Source: Roseivirga sp. UBA6061
Lineage (GTDB): Bacteria; Bacteroidota; Bacteroidia; Cytophagales; Cyclobacteriaceae
Assembly: GCA_002427745.1 (NCBI GenBank)
Contig: DIYF01000169.1
Location: forward strand, 19,749 to 42,672
Length of the DNA: 22,924 nucleotides
Direction of reading: 5' to 3'
Shown: one piece after another, positions 4,107 through 13,913 of the stretch
Position numbering within the stretch: the first letter of the stretch is position 1
Layout of the letters: every line of letters starts with the position of its first letter
The notes under the pieces: model-generated
The model's database searches: none
What the model saw: only the letters and a program-made list of their open reading frames with translations
Told to the model about the DNA's origin: nothing
Program-made: the position numbers and the translations under genes

Positions 4107-4712
4107 TCAAAGGCTCTCTTTATACCTGGCAACCATGGCTTCCTGAGTTTCGGGTTCTTCGCTGCCATTTAGCTGATCTTTGAGCATTTGCCCCATGGTA
4201 GGCATTTCGCTACGTGCTATCTGTGTACCCGCAGACCACAATTCCGAACGCATCAGGGCTTTGGCGCAGTGTAGGAAAACTTCTTCTATTTCTATGATCA
4301 GACTGGTTTGAGGCCGGTGTTGTTGTTCTGTGAACTTATCAATTATGTCGGTATCGGTGGTGATGTAGGCCCTTCCGTTAATTCTGAGAGTCTCATCCAT
4401 ACCCGGTATGAGGCAAAGTATGCCTGCTCTGCCGGTATCTACAATATTGCGAAAGCTGTCTAAGCGATTATTCCCCTTGCTATCAGGAATGGCAATGGTG
4501 TGGTGATCAAGTACTTTGACGAAGCCGGGCTTACCACCCCTGGGGGAGGCATCTACCTGCCCGTTTTTGTTGAAGGTGGAGAGCACCAGGAATGGAGACT
4601 TTTCAATGAAATTGATAGAATGTGTTTCCAAAGCAGATAGTACTTTGTCTTTTGCCCTGCCTCTGGCTGTTCCATAGAGCTTTTCCAGCTGTTCTGTGTT
4701 CTCAATCTTCAT
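4107..4712 (-). CDS. PPOX-class FMN-dependent flavoprotein (MSMEG_1061-like)
   Basis: This 201-residue protein has the pyridoxamine-5'-phosphate-oxidase split barrel. PFLVLSTFNKNGQVDASPRG at residues 40-59 is the conserved strand-turn that begins the barrel, GFVKVLDHHTIAIPD and NRLDSFRNI follow at 63-91, and ETLRINGRAYI at 107-117 supplies the FMN-contact region. The helical C-terminus (HCAKALMRSELW near 148-159) matches the MSMEG_1061/DR2398 branch of the family. Members bind FMN or F420 and reduce or oxidise small molecules; the substrate here is unknown. It is a single gene, convergent with the tRNA array and 228 bases from its upstream neighbour. The ATG at 4712 gives the full family length with no sign of truncation. 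Confidence 0.88.
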   Translation of the reverse strand: MKIENTEQLEKLYGTARGRAKDKVLSALETHSINFIEKSPFLVLSTFNKNGQVDASPRGGKPGFVKVLDHHTIAIPDSKGNNRLDSFRNIVDTGRAGILCLIPGMDETLRINGRAYITTDTDIIDKFTEQQHRPQTSLIIEIEEVFLHCAKALMRSELWSAGTQIARSEMPTMGQMLKDQLNGSEEPETQEAMVARYKESL

Positions 4713-4940
4713 ATCAGAAAGTTGAAGAATCCGCCAGCTAAAATCAATGCCGGATCAGAAAAGAGCAAGGGGCCGGTTTGGGTCTCGTAGTCCAAGAAAA
4801 CTCTCACCGACTCTGAACTTTCCTGTTATTATCCGTCTGACCTGCGGTACTGACGGGGTGACCAGTCTTTTTGAGTGCGAGCTGCTTACCTACTTTCCTG
4901 ATAACCAATTGCTGGTAACTAAACAAAGTGGACAGGTGAG

Positions 4941-5732
4941 TTATTTAATCTTCCTGAGTTCCTCGGCAACGGCTCCGTTCTCCTTTACCACCATCTTAAT
5001 GACCTTGCCGGAATCGTCCTTGACAAAGCTGAAAGTGATGGGACGTTCTTTGATAAAGAAAGTGTCAGTGCTTTGAGGGTAGAGGGTGAAGCCGAACTGT
5101 TCGGCTTTTAATGCAAGATTCGGGGTGTCAACCGAGATTACAACAGTACCGGTCTGATCTCCCTGAAAGGTGCCTGAGAAGGGACTTAGGTCCACTGCGC
5201 TGAGCTCTATTTCTTCTTTGTCGTTTTTATAAGGGACGGGCTGATGGTCATAGCTGAGCACGCGTGTCATTTTCCAGCTGTTGTTTTTAAACTTCCAGAT
5301 ATGGGTAAACTTCGCAGATTCCTCCGGATATTCGTTTTGGCCGGTCTTGTGTCTGTAGAAAATATGCTCGCCTGTTATGATGGCCCCATAGTTATTCAGG
5401 GGATACACCTTGACGGTTTCTGCAATGGCTTCTCTTCTCAACTTTGAATCAGGGTTTCCACAGAGTCCGTTTCTGAGCGTCTCCTTTAATGCGGTCTTTG
5501 TATCGGTAAGGCCTCCTTTGTCATGATAGAACTCGAGGTCATCGGTAAAGAAGTGAGTCATTTCGTCCAGTTGACAACCGTTGTAGGCTTTCCAGAAGAG
5601 CGCATCCTGATTGCGTATGATTTCTTCAAGTGTTTCACCCTGGGCACTGAGTGACTGGCCTGATAGGGTGAGAATAAAGAGTATAAGTGTCCTGATGCCC
5701 AATGTGTAGATCGGGGAAAGTGTAGTTTTCAT
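4941..5732 (-). CDS. Secreted NTF2-like (SnoaL/DUF4440-type) protein
   Basis: This 263-residue protein has an N-terminal signal peptide (hydrophobic TLILFILTLSGQSLSAQ, predicted cut after SAQ, about residue 31). The first domain, about residues 35-160, is an NTF2-like cone: LEEIIRNQDALFWKAYNGC, DEMTHFFTDDLEFYHDKGG, and HIWKFKNNSWKMTRVLSYDH close to its end. A beta-rich second domain from about 175 (FSGTFQGDQTGTVVIS ... FGFTLYPQSTDTFF ... ITFSFVKDDSGKVIKMVVKE) resembles the small domain at the end of many Bacteroidota serine hydrolases. The pair probably forms a periplasmic binding or scaffolding protein. No catalytic residues can be named. It lies alone, with REP-like palindromes between it and the permease operon upstream. 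Confidence 0.75.
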   Translation of the reverse strand: MKTTLSPIYTLGIRTLILFILTLSGQSLSAQGETLEEIIRNQDALFWKAYNGCQLDEMTHFFTDDLEFYHDKGGLTDTKTALKETLRNGLCGNPDSKLRREAIAETVKVYPLNNYGAIITGEHIFYRHKTGQNEYPEESAKFTHIWKFKNNSWKMTRVLSYDHQPVPYKNDKEEIELSAVDLSPFSGTFQGDQTGTVVISVDTPNLALKAEQFGFTLYPQSTDTFFIKERPITFSFVKDDSGKVIKMVVKENGAVAEELRKIK

Positions 5733-5856
5733 ATTTGTACGTTTAATGGCCTCTTGCAGTGCTCCTACGGAGAGAATCAGAGGAGGAGAGGTATGAGTTG
5801 TTATTTGAGTATTCGTGTTTCTATGAGTTTTTGATAGCCGTGACTATGATTGGTTC

Positions 5857-5913
5857 ATTCGCCTGACCACTCACAGTGGTCGGACGAATTTACTCTTCGT
5901 GGTCAGACGAATT
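5857..5913 (-). repeat. REP-like palindrome with an extra direct half-copy
   Basis: ATTCGCCTGACCACT (5857-5871) and AGTGGTCGGACGAAT (5875-5889) form a near-perfect inverted repeat (13 of 15) with a 3-base loop. Fifteen bases from 5876 recur at 5899-5913 with one difference. Together there are three copies of an ATTCGnCnGACCAC unit, two of them in the same direction 23 bp apart. This is typical of intergenic REP clusters. Confidence 0.75.
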
Positions 5914-5918
5914 GTTGT

Positions 5919-5948
5919 CCTCAGGGTCCGCTTTGCGAGACCCTGAGG
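5919..5948 (-). repeat. 10-bp perfect hairpin downstream of the permease operon
   Basis: CCTCAGGGTC (5919-5928) and GACCCTGAGG (5939-5948) pair perfectly around a 10-base loop, starting 21 bases after the last permease stop codon. No T-run follows on the minus strand, so it is either a terminator lacking a U-tract, an mRNA 3'-end stabiliser, or another REP-like unit. Confidence 0.7.
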
Positions 5949-5969
5949 GTGGGGGTATCAATGAAAATG

Positions 5970-8579
5970 TTATTCGTTTCTTAAGCTTTTTGAGGGATTG
6001 ACCCGCGCTGCTTTCAATGTCTGCATGCCCACTGTGAGCCAGGCGATCAGGAGGGCCGAGATACCGGCCGCTGCGAAATACCACACGTTCAGTTCAATCT
6101 TATAGGCAAAACCATCCAGCCAGCCCTTGATCAGGTAGTAGCTCACCGGCATGGCCACCAGAATGGCGAGTCCCACCATGCGGTTGAAATCAGTAGATAA
6201 AAGCCTGACAATACTGGCCGTAGTGGCCCCCAGTGCTTTGCGTATGCCAATTTCCTTACTTTTCCTCTCGGCAGTAAAGGCAGCGAGACCAAAGAGCCCC
6301 AGGCATGAAATGATGATCGCTGCTCCGGCAAAGAAGCGGGAAAGTACCGAAACTCTCTGCTCGGCTACATATTGCGCAGCATACTCCTGATCCAGGAAAT
6401 GGTAATCGAAGGTAAAGCCCTCATTGTAGGAGGTGTAGAACGCAGTGAGCCTCTCTACCACCTGCCGTTCCTGTCCGGCCGCGATTCGAACCACCATGTC
6501 AGTAAGAAATTCTTCGTCAAGCCTGATAAACAATGGCATAATGGCATCGTGAAGCGACTGTGAATGGAAGTCCTTTACCACTCCGATGATCTGTACATCC
6601 TTACCCCAGAGGTTCACCGTTTTCCCAATGGGATCTTCCAGTCCCATAATGCTGATGGCTGTCTCATTGAAGATGATTTTGTTTTCATAGTCCGTTTCTC
6701 TGGTAGGGTCGAGTGCTCTGCCGGCTACTATTTCAATCCCCAGGGTTTCTATGAATTCCCCCCCTGTGCTCATGTTGTTAAATCGTACTTCAACGCCCGC
6801 TTCTTTGTCTTTCCAGTGAAGATCAGTGGTAAAACCACCGGCAGTGACTATGGGGTGGGAGGTAGCTCCTATACTCTGGACACCCGGTATGTTTTCTACC
6901 TCGGCCATAAAGGAACGCATATTGGCGTTGACTTTACCCTCGTTTTTGAACATGAGCACATTCTCCTTGTCATACCCGAGGTTGGTGTTCTGAACATATT
7001 CTATTTGCTTGTAGACTACCACAACCCCTACAATCAGGGTTACAGAAAGGGCAAATTGAAAAACTACCAGCCCTTTGCGGGCCCAGAGTTCACCTACAGA
7101 GCTTCGGATTCTACCTTTCAGAATTTCTACCGGTCTGAAGCCCGATAGGTACAGAGCGGGGTAGCTGCCGGCTACCAGACCGGTGATCAGTACAATGCCT
7201 AGAATGGTAGAGATCAGATTCTGATCAAAGGCCAGTACAATCTGCTTGTCAGTAAGTGTATTGAACTGTGGTAGCAGCAACCAGACCATGCCAATGGCCA
7301 GTAGAGCGGAAAGGGTGGTAAGTAGGAGTGATTCTTCCAGGTACTGGGCAATCAATTGACCTCTGCCTGCTCCAATGGCTTTTTTAACCCCGATTTCCTT
7401 TGTCCGCCTGGTAGCTCTGGCTGTTGAGAGGTTCATGAAGTTGATACTGGCAATCAGCAATATGAAAACGGCTATGGCAGAGAAGAGACGTACATATTCT
7501 ATGCGTCCGCCTGCCTGTACTCCATTCTCGTAGTTGCCATAGAGGTACTTATCAGCATAGGATCTCACAAAGAGGGTGACATTGGAATTCTCTGCCCGCT
7601 CTTTGACAAAGCGTTTGAGTTTTGCATTCAGGGCGGCCACATCGGTATGCTCTTCCAGTACTACCCAGGTCATGGAATTATAATTATGCCATTGCACATC
7701 CCGGCCCACCATATCCCGGAATACCTCAAAAGACATCAGGAAGTCGAATTGATCGGTTGAATTGTCCGGAGTATCTGCAAATACGCCTTCAATGATGTAG
7801 TTCTGGCTGAACTGAAGCAGCGACCATTCTACCGTTTTTCCCATAGCGGCTTCTGCCGATCCGAAGAGATTGATGGCGAGCGTTTCGGAAATGGCGATAC
7901 CTTCCTTTTTAGCCAAAACCTTGCTGCGATCACCGTGTATGAGTGGATAGGTGAATACGTTGAAGTATTCTTTACCGACAAATTTACCTTCAGCTTTCAC
8001 TGTTTTTTCCTGGTAGGTCAGTGGCATTTCACCAAACCACGCTTTTGGTGTTCCGGGCACAGCGATCTTAATTTCAGGGACTTCTGCTTCCAGTACATCC
8101 GCCAGGTGTACCTGAGTCCATTCTTCGGTGCGCAGCATGCCTGACTCTTCATGATTGAGCATAACCTGATAGAGCAGATTATCAAGGGTATGAAACTTGT
8201 CCATCCCTTTTTCATCGGCCACCCAGAGGTAGATAAACAGGGCACAGGCCAGCCCGCTGGTCAGCCCGATAAGGTTGATGAAAAAGGCGCTTTTATGACG
8301 GGCAAAACTGCGCAGACTGATTAGTAAGTTGTGTTTAAACATGTCGTAATAGTTGAGTTTTTGAGTTCCTTTAAAAGTTCTGATAATACCGGGGCGAAAG
8401 AGCTGGAGTACGTCTTTGGCCAGTAACCACCTGGCCTTTCTTACTCCTTTTCTTTCTGTCCGAAGTTCATATCGCTCCACCAGATCTCCTTCAATATCTT
8501 CCACCATCTTGGGGTCACAAAAGAGGCGGAAGAACTTCAGCAGAAATTGAGGGGGCGATATCGGCTTGTCTGATTTCAT
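5970..8579 (-). CDS. Orphan MacB/FtsX-type permease with permease-prefix domain (copy 1)
   Basis: An 869-residue inner-membrane protein. Residues 10-80 form the permease prefix domain (FFRLFCDPKMVEDIEGDLVE, RKARWLLAKDVLQLFRPGII). A first membrane helix lies near 99-120, then a MacB-type periplasmic domain, then a three-helix FtsX block near 375-490 with the loop TRRTKEIGVKKAIGAG. A second periplasmic domain (GRALDPTRETDYENKIIFNE) and a second FtsX block (ERKSKEIGIRKALGATTAS) follow, ending in NPSKSLRNE. It is the last gene of the padR operon, 12 bases after its upstream paralogue. No ATP-binding subunit is encoded here, so it either borrows an ATPase made elsewhere or works without one. Substrate is unknown. 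Relatives are annotated as MacB-like exporters or as acidobacterial-type duplicated orphan permeases. Confidence 0.9.
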   Translation of the reverse strand: MKSDKPISPPQFLLKFFRLFCDPKMVEDIEGDLVERYELRTERKGVRKARWLLAKDVLQLFRPGIIRTFKGTQKLNYYDMFKHNLLISLRSFARHKSAFFINLIGLTSGLACALFIYLWVADEKGMDKFHTLDNLLYQVMLNHEESGMLRTEEWTQVHLADVLEAEVPEIKIAVPGTPKAWFGEMPLTYQEKTVKAEGKFVGKEYFNVFTYPLIHGDRSKVLAKKEGIAISETLAINLFGSAEAAMGKTVEWSLLQFSQNYIIEGVFADTPDNSTDQFDFLMSFEVFRDMVGRDVQWHNYNSMTWVVLEEHTDVAALNAKLKRFVKERAENSNVTLFVRSYADKYLYGNYENGVQAGGRIEYVRLFSAIAVFILLIASINFMNLSTARATRRTKEIGVKKAIGAGRGQLIAQYLEESLLLTTLSALLAIGMVWLLLPQFNTLTDKQIVLAFDQNLISTILGIVLITGLVAGSYPALYLSGFRPVEILKGRIRSSVGELWARKGLVVFQFALSVTLIVGVVVVYKQIEYVQNTNLGYDKENVLMFKNEGKVNANMRSFMAEVENIPGVQSIGATSHPIVTAGGFTTDLHWKDKEAGVEVRFNNMSTGGEFIETLGIEIVAGRALDPTRETDYENKIIFNETAISIMGLEDPIGKTVNLWGKDVQIIGVVKDFHSQSLHDAIMPLFIRLDEEFLTDMVVRIAAGQERQVVERLTAFYTSYNEGFTFDYHFLDQEYAAQYVAEQRVSVLSRFFAGAAIIISCLGLFGLAAFTAERKSKEIGIRKALGATTASIVRLLSTDFNRMVGLAILVAMPVSYYLIKGWLDGFAYKIELNVWYFAAAGISALLIAWLTVGMQTLKAARVNPSKSLRNE

Positions 8580-8591
8580 TTATGTCCTTAA

Positions 8592-11237
8592 CTATTCACT
8601 TCTCAGCGTTACAGCAGGGTTGATCATCACCGACCTGAGTGACTGGAAACCAATGACAAGCAGAGAAACCGATAGCGCTAAAGCCCCTGCTATCAGAAAG
8701 GTAAACACAGGAATATCAATGTGATATGAGAAGCTGTTGAGCCAGTTGTCCATCATGATCCAGACAATAGGGGTCATGATAGCAAAAGAGGTCAGGACAA
8801 TAAGGAGGAAGCTTTTGGATAGCATACCAATCAGTTGTGTAACGGACGCCCCGAGTACCTTACGAATGCCTATTTCTTTTCTTCTCTGTTGTGTTGTATG
8901 GGCTACCAGGCCCAGAAGTCCGATAATGGCAATGGTGGCCGTGAGTCCTGAGAAAAAACCAAATACCTGCTTGGTCTGGGTCTCTTTCCTGTACAGATTG
9001 TTATAGCCCTCATCCAGGAAGAAGTAGCTGACAGGGGCATCGGAAAACTCACTCCAGGTATCTGCCACGTATTGCATGGTGTTTTTAATGCTTTCATTTT
9101 TGATCCGAAGCGATATGTACTGAACACCAAAAGATTGTGGAGAGAAGCTTGGTAAAATAGCCACAGGCTCCATGTCATGATGTAATGATTTATGATGGAA
9201 ATTTTCCATCACTCCGACTATCGTATGGGCCAGGTCCGGATCTCCAAACAGTTCGATTTTTTTACCTATTGGATTTTTCCATCCGAGGTTTTCTGCAAGC
9301 GCCTGATTGATAATCATGGATGACGAATCAGCCCCGAATTGGGTGGAGAAATAGCGCCCCTCCTTTATTTGAATCTTGTAAGTATTCAGAAAATCCTCGT
9401 CTGCAAACAGGAAATCCATGACCATCCTGTCACGATCTTGTGGTTTGAACTGCACATTGGAGAAGCGTCTGGTAGGCACCGACAGGGAGGTTGCCGAGGA
9501 AATCACCCCGGGGTTCTTGGCCAGCTCGGTTTTAAAAGTTTCATAGGAGGTATTCAGCAAGTAAGCGTTTTCCAATACTAATACACCTTCCTTTTCGAAG
9601 CCCAGTTGTTTGTTCTGGATATAGTCCAGCTGTTGAGAAATAATAAGAGAGCCGGTGATGATACCAATGGAGATAATGAACTGAAAAGTGATCAGTCCAT
9701 TTCTGAATAAGTTCTTTTTACCACTTTCGGTAACGGCTCCCTTGACTGCCCTTACCGGAGATAAACGGGTAAGGTACAGAGCCGGATAAATGCCGGCAAT
9801 GCTACCGATCAGGAGTGAGAATGCCAGCAAACCAGCCAGGAGCATGCCCGGATTTAACTGAGCCGTGTCAATGCTGATTTTAGCAAAGGATTCGAAGTAG
9901 GGTAGTGACAGGAATACAATACCAACAGCCAGTATTACAGCAATAAGGCAATAGACCTGGCTTTCGATCAGATGTTGCAGGATCAACTGAGGCCTTCGGG
10001 AACCAATGACTTTTCTGATGCCCATTTCCTTAAAGCGATTGGAAGCTCTGGCCACCGTAAGGTTCACAAAATTAACACAGGCCATGATGAGAATGAGGCT
10101 GGCTGTGATAAGGAATATATAGACATACGTGATGTTGCCGTTAGGTTCCAGCTCGCCAGTGATATTGGAGCGCAAATGAATGTCAGTCAATGGCTGTAAA
10201 AAAGACCACCACTCATTGCCGTCTTCAAAAGCCCGGGCCGGGAGGTTCTTTTTATATAATTCCGGGAGCTTGGCCTCCAGAGCCTGAGGGTCCGTACCTT
10301 CTTCCAACAGGATGTAGGTGAAATAGCCGTTGTTCCACCAATTGGTCGATTTGGAGGAGGGTATGTTTTCATTCGACATAAAAAAGTCAAAATGAAAATG
10401 TGATTGATCTGGCAGGTCTTCGACTACACCGGCAATCTGGATAGATATGGGAGAACCACTCAGGTTGGTGTTAAGTGATTGGCCCAGAATGTCCTGTTGA
10501 CGCCAGTCATCGCCAAAGTAACGAATGGCCATACTTTCAGAAAGCACTATCTGGTTTGTGACAGCAAGAGGCTCCTTCCCCTTTCCTAAGAGCAATCTGA
10601 GGGAGAAAACATCGAAAATGCCTGGATCGGTAAAATAGCCATTGTTCTCCAGATAGTTTTTGACATTAACAGAATCTGAAACAAGCTGAAGTGTGATGTT
10701 ACCGACTTTTTGCAAGCGGACAGCACTTTTTACCTCGGGAAAAACACTTTGCATTTCTGATGCCAGCATGCTCGTGGTGTAGACCTGATGAAATTCAGAA
10801 TCCTGCATTTTACCGTGAAGTCCCACACGATAGATGTTCTCAGAATGCTCATGAAAGCGATCGTAACCCGTTTCATACTTCACATAGAACAGCATGAGAA
10901 GTGTAGCGGCTACTCCTATGGCCAGCCCTGATATATTGATAGCCGAGTGGCTCTTATGACGCCACAGGTTTCTGTAGGCAACTTTGAAATAATTTTTAAA
11001 CATGTCGTATTGATTCAGTTTTTGAGTTCTTTTAAAGCTTCGGATAATGCCCGGCCTGAAAAGCAAGAGCACATCTCTGGCCAGCAACCACCTGGCTTTT
11101 TGTACTCCTTTCCTTTCTGCCCGCAGCTCAAATCGTTCCACTAGGTCACCTTCGATATCTTCTGCCATGGATGGATTGCAGAAGAAGCGGAAGAACCTGA
11201 GCGGGAGCTGTGGCGGCCTGGTATTCGGGTTCATCAT
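8592..11237 (-). CDS. Orphan MacB/FtsX-type permease with permease-prefix domain (copy 2)
   Basis: An 881-residue paralogue of the next gene in the operon. The prefix domain (residues 10-80) is nearly the same as in copy 1: about 55 of 70 positions match by eye, including EDIEGDLVER, KARWLLA and LFRPGIIR. The periplasmic domains are much more diverged. Helix 1 is near 98-118. The first FtsX block has SNRFKEMGIRKVIGSRRPQL and the second has TTQQRRKEIGIRKVLGAS; the end is NPAVTLRSE. Only 3 bases separate its start from the stop of copy 3, so the two are probably translationally coupled. The ATG at 11237 is followed by a second ATG; either may be used. The three proteins differ mainly outside the membrane and probably recognise different ligands or partners while sharing one cytoplasmic interaction surface. 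Confidence 0.9.
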   Translation of the reverse strand: MMNPNTRPPQLPLRFFRFFCNPSMAEDIEGDLVERFELRAERKGVQKARWLLARDVLLLFRPGIIRSFKRTQKLNQYDMFKNYFKVAYRNLWRHKSHSAINISGLAIGVAATLLMLFYVKYETGYDRFHEHSENIYRVGLHGKMQDSEFHQVYTTSMLASEMQSVFPEVKSAVRLQKVGNITLQLVSDSVNVKNYLENNGYFTDPGIFDVFSLRLLLGKGKEPLAVTNQIVLSESMAIRYFGDDWRQQDILGQSLNTNLSGSPISIQIAGVVEDLPDQSHFHFDFFMSNENIPSSKSTNWWNNGYFTYILLEEGTDPQALEAKLPELYKKNLPARAFEDGNEWWSFLQPLTDIHLRSNITGELEPNGNITYVYIFLITASLILIMACVNFVNLTVARASNRFKEMGIRKVIGSRRPQLILQHLIESQVYCLIAVILAVGIVFLSLPYFESFAKISIDTAQLNPGMLLAGLLAFSLLIGSIAGIYPALYLTRLSPVRAVKGAVTESGKKNLFRNGLITFQFIISIGIITGSLIISQQLDYIQNKQLGFEKEGVLVLENAYLLNTSYETFKTELAKNPGVISSATSLSVPTRRFSNVQFKPQDRDRMVMDFLFADEDFLNTYKIQIKEGRYFSTQFGADSSSMIINQALAENLGWKNPIGKKIELFGDPDLAHTIVGVMENFHHKSLHHDMEPVAILPSFSPQSFGVQYISLRIKNESIKNTMQYVADTWSEFSDAPVSYFFLDEGYNNLYRKETQTKQVFGFFSGLTATIAIIGLLGLVAHTTQQRRKEIGIRKVLGASVTQLIGMLSKSFLLIVLTSFAIMTPIVWIMMDNWLNSFSYHIDIPVFTFLIAGALALSVSLLVIGFQSLRSVMINPAVTLRSE

Positions 11238-11240
11238 CCC

Positions 11241-13904
11241 TTATTCACTTCTGAGGCCATTGACCGGTTTCATTACGGCTGCCTTCAGCGATTGATAGCT
11301 CACCGTAAGTATGGCAATGCCCACGGCCGTCATGCCGGCAATGACAAAAATGTCCCAGGAGAGTCCGATTTTATACTGGAATTCACTGAGCCAGTCTCTC
11401 ATGACATACCAGGCAACGGGGATGGCTATGAACAGGGCAATGAAAACCGGTTTGAGAAAATTCAGCCCCAGCGATTTGAGTATGTGATTCATGGACGCTC
11501 CTAAAACCAGGCGAATGCTTATCTCCTTATTGCGCTGCTCCACCATAAATACGGAGAGGGCAAAGAGTCCGAGACAAGCGACAAATACGGCAAAAATGGC
11601 AAAGCTGGTAAAGATGCTGCCGGTACGGCTAACATCGTCATACATTCTGGCAAAGCGATCATTGAGGAAGTCGTAGGCGATAGGTTGTTCAGGAGCAATG
11701 CGACTCCAGGTTTCCTTGATGGAAGCGAGAGAGGCCGATACATCTTCCGTGCTGACCTTCACAGACATGATGCCTGTGTTGTTTCCCAGAACGAGCCCAA
11801 GGCCTGAAATTTCTCCACGCAGAGATTCGAAATGAAAGTCTTCAATTACGCCTACGATGGTCCATACTACCTGATTGTCCGGATCATTGGTTACCTTTTT
11901 ACCAATCGGGTCCACAATGCCCAGGTCCTTTACCATTTGCTGGTTGATGATAATGGCTGCAGAGTCTGTGGCCATTTCTCTTGAAAAGTCGCGGCCTTCC
12001 ACCAGTACAATACCCAAGGTAGAGATATAGTCGTGGTCGCCTACCCAGATCTGACAGCCCAGGCCTTCATCCTGTTTAGTACGGCCATCTTTCCAGAAGA
12101 GATTGTCGTTTCGGTAAGTGCCCGACACCGGCAGGTAACCGCTGGCTGTGACACTTTCTACTCCGGAGAGATTGAGCAATTCGTTTTTCAGCGTAGGTAC
12201 TCTGTCACCCAGGGTATTGGTACCAGACAGGGTGATTACCTGCTCCTTATCAAAACCCAGCTCCGTATTCATAATAAAGTCCATCTGGCGGCTCACTACC
12301 AGGGTGGCAATGATCAATGCGACTGAGGTGGTAAACTGAAAAACTACCAAAACCCCGCGAAGCCCTGATTTTTTAGCTCCCAGGCTTAATGACCCTTTGA
12401 GTACCTGAATTGGCTTAAAAGATGACAGATAAAAGGCCGGATACATACCTGCCATAATGCCGATGAGCACGGAGGCAAAAAGGAGTCCGGGCACAAACCA
12501 CCAGGCAGATAAAGGCAGTATCAGTGTCTTATCAGCCATTTCGTTGAAGTAGGGCAACAGCAGGGAGGTGAGTATGATGCCAAGAGCAAAAGACAACAGG
12601 CTGAACATTACCGATTCAATAAGGAACTGAATGATCAGATCATATTTACGTGAGCCAATGGCTTTGCGTAAGCCTACTTCCATGGCCCTGTTAGCCGATT
12701 TGGCAGTAGACAGATTAATGAAGTTAACAACGGCAATCAGGAGAATCAGACCGGCAATGGCACCGAAGAGCCACACAAACCGTACATTGCCATGCTGGAA
12801 AGGGTCTCTCGTATCTGATGTATACAGGTGAATATCCGTTACAGGTTGTAGCTCATATTGAACAGTTTCCACAAAACCCTCTGCATTGACATTGCCTATT
12901 CTTTTATGGAAGGGAAGCAGGTACTTAACAGCAAGGTTGTGCATCTCAATCTGTAAAGCATCTGGGTCTGTATCCGGGTGCAACCTCAGATACACCTGGT
13001 AATTGTTGGCACCCCAGGCATTGGCCTCTCCTCTGAAGAATTCAACATTGCTCATGCTGATGATAAAGTCAAATTCAAAATGAGACTTACCTCTGGCTGG
13101 ATTAAAGACTCCTGTGATAGTCACCGGGTTAGCTTCGTCTCCGTTAAGCACCAACTGCTGACCGACAGGGTTTTCGCCCGGAAAGTACTTGTCAGCTTTC
13201 TCGCTTGAAATGATCATACTGGAGGTCTCCCTTAAGGCAGAAGCAGGGGCTCCCAGCTGCAAGTCCATTTCAAATAAGTCAATCAGGGTAGAATCTCCGT
13301 AGGTAAACCCTGTCTCTATGGAGTTCTGAAGGGTGCCTGTACGCCTTACCCTTATTTCACGCTGACCCAGCGTTCGGGCACGCCCTATGGCTTCCACCTG
13401 AGGAAAATCTTCTCTCACTGCCCGGGCGAAAGGTGCCGGTAACCAGGTTTGCTTATTTTCTATACCATTAAAAGCATAAGACTGTGCGAGGCGGTAAAAC
13501 CTGTCTTTTTGCTCATAGTGCTGATCATAACTAAGCTCATCTGCGATGTAGAGGGCTATGAGCAGGCAGGCTGCAATGCCCATGGCAAAGCCACCTATTT
13601 TAATTGAGGAATACATTTTCTGCCTGAGCAGATTCCTCCGGGCCGTTTTGAAATAATTCTTGTACATACCTAAACTGTTGCGTTTTTGAGATTCTTTAAA
13701 AAACCGGATGAGGCCTGGCCTGAACAGCTGAGCAACATCCTTTACGAAAAGCCATCTGGCTTTCCGCAGACCTTTTTTTTCAAGCCGGATTTCAAAGCGT
13801 TCCAATAAATCTCCCTCCAGATCCTCGGCTATGTCGGGATCGCAGAACCACCTGAACAGGCGAAGGAAGAGGGGAGAAGGACTTGCGTTGTTTTCCGTAC
13901 TCAT
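11241..13904 (-). CDS. Orphan MacB/FtsX-type permease with permease-prefix domain (copy 3)
   Basis: An 887-residue permease, the first of three in the operon, starting 9 bases after the padR stop. The prefix domain (LFRWFCDPDIAEDLEGDLLE, RKARWLFVKDVAQLFRPGLI) is recognisable but less like copies 1 and 2 than those are to each other, so copies 1 and 2 probably split more recently. The layout is the same: helix 1, periplasmic domain, FtsX block (SANRAMEVGLRKAIGSRKYD), periplasmic domain, FtsX block (EQRNKEISIRLVLGASMNH), end NPVNGLRSE-like (KPVNGLRSE). It belongs to the same putative exporter or signalling family, of unknown substrate. Control by the PadR protein is inferred from the shared transcript. 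Confidence 0.9.
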   Translation of the reverse strand: MSTENNASPSPLFLRLFRWFCDPDIAEDLEGDLLERFEIRLEKKGLRKARWLFVKDVAQLFRPGLIRFFKESQKRNSLGMYKNYFKTARRNLLRQKMYSSIKIGGFAMGIAACLLIALYIADELSYDQHYEQKDRFYRLAQSYAFNGIENKQTWLPAPFARAVREDFPQVEAIGRARTLGQREIRVRRTGTLQNSIETGFTYGDSTLIDLFEMDLQLGAPASALRETSSMIISSEKADKYFPGENPVGQQLVLNGDEANPVTITGVFNPARGKSHFEFDFIISMSNVEFFRGEANAWGANNYQVYLRLHPDTDPDALQIEMHNLAVKYLLPFHKRIGNVNAEGFVETVQYELQPVTDIHLYTSDTRDPFQHGNVRFVWLFGAIAGLILLIAVVNFINLSTAKSANRAMEVGLRKAIGSRKYDLIIQFLIESVMFSLLSFALGIILTSLLLPYFNEMADKTLILPLSAWWFVPGLLFASVLIGIMAGMYPAFYLSSFKPIQVLKGSLSLGAKKSGLRGVLVVFQFTTSVALIIATLVVSRQMDFIMNTELGFDKEQVITLSGTNTLGDRVPTLKNELLNLSGVESVTASGYLPVSGTYRNDNLFWKDGRTKQDEGLGCQIWVGDHDYISTLGIVLVEGRDFSREMATDSAAIIINQQMVKDLGIVDPIGKKVTNDPDNQVVWTIVGVIEDFHFESLRGEISGLGLVLGNNTGIMSVKVSTEDVSASLASIKETWSRIAPEQPIAYDFLNDRFARMYDDVSRTGSIFTSFAIFAVFVACLGLFALSVFMVEQRNKEISIRLVLGASMNHILKSLGLNFLKPVFIALFIAIPVAWYVMRDWLSEFQYKIGLSWDIFVIAGMTAVGIAILTVSYQSLKAAVMKPVNGLRSE

Positions 13905-13913
13905 GGTGTTGTA

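Noticed and set aside
4747..5076. Plus-strand ORF of 109 codons
   Set aside because: It overlaps the end of the NTF2-like gene antisense and shows no recognisable protein features.
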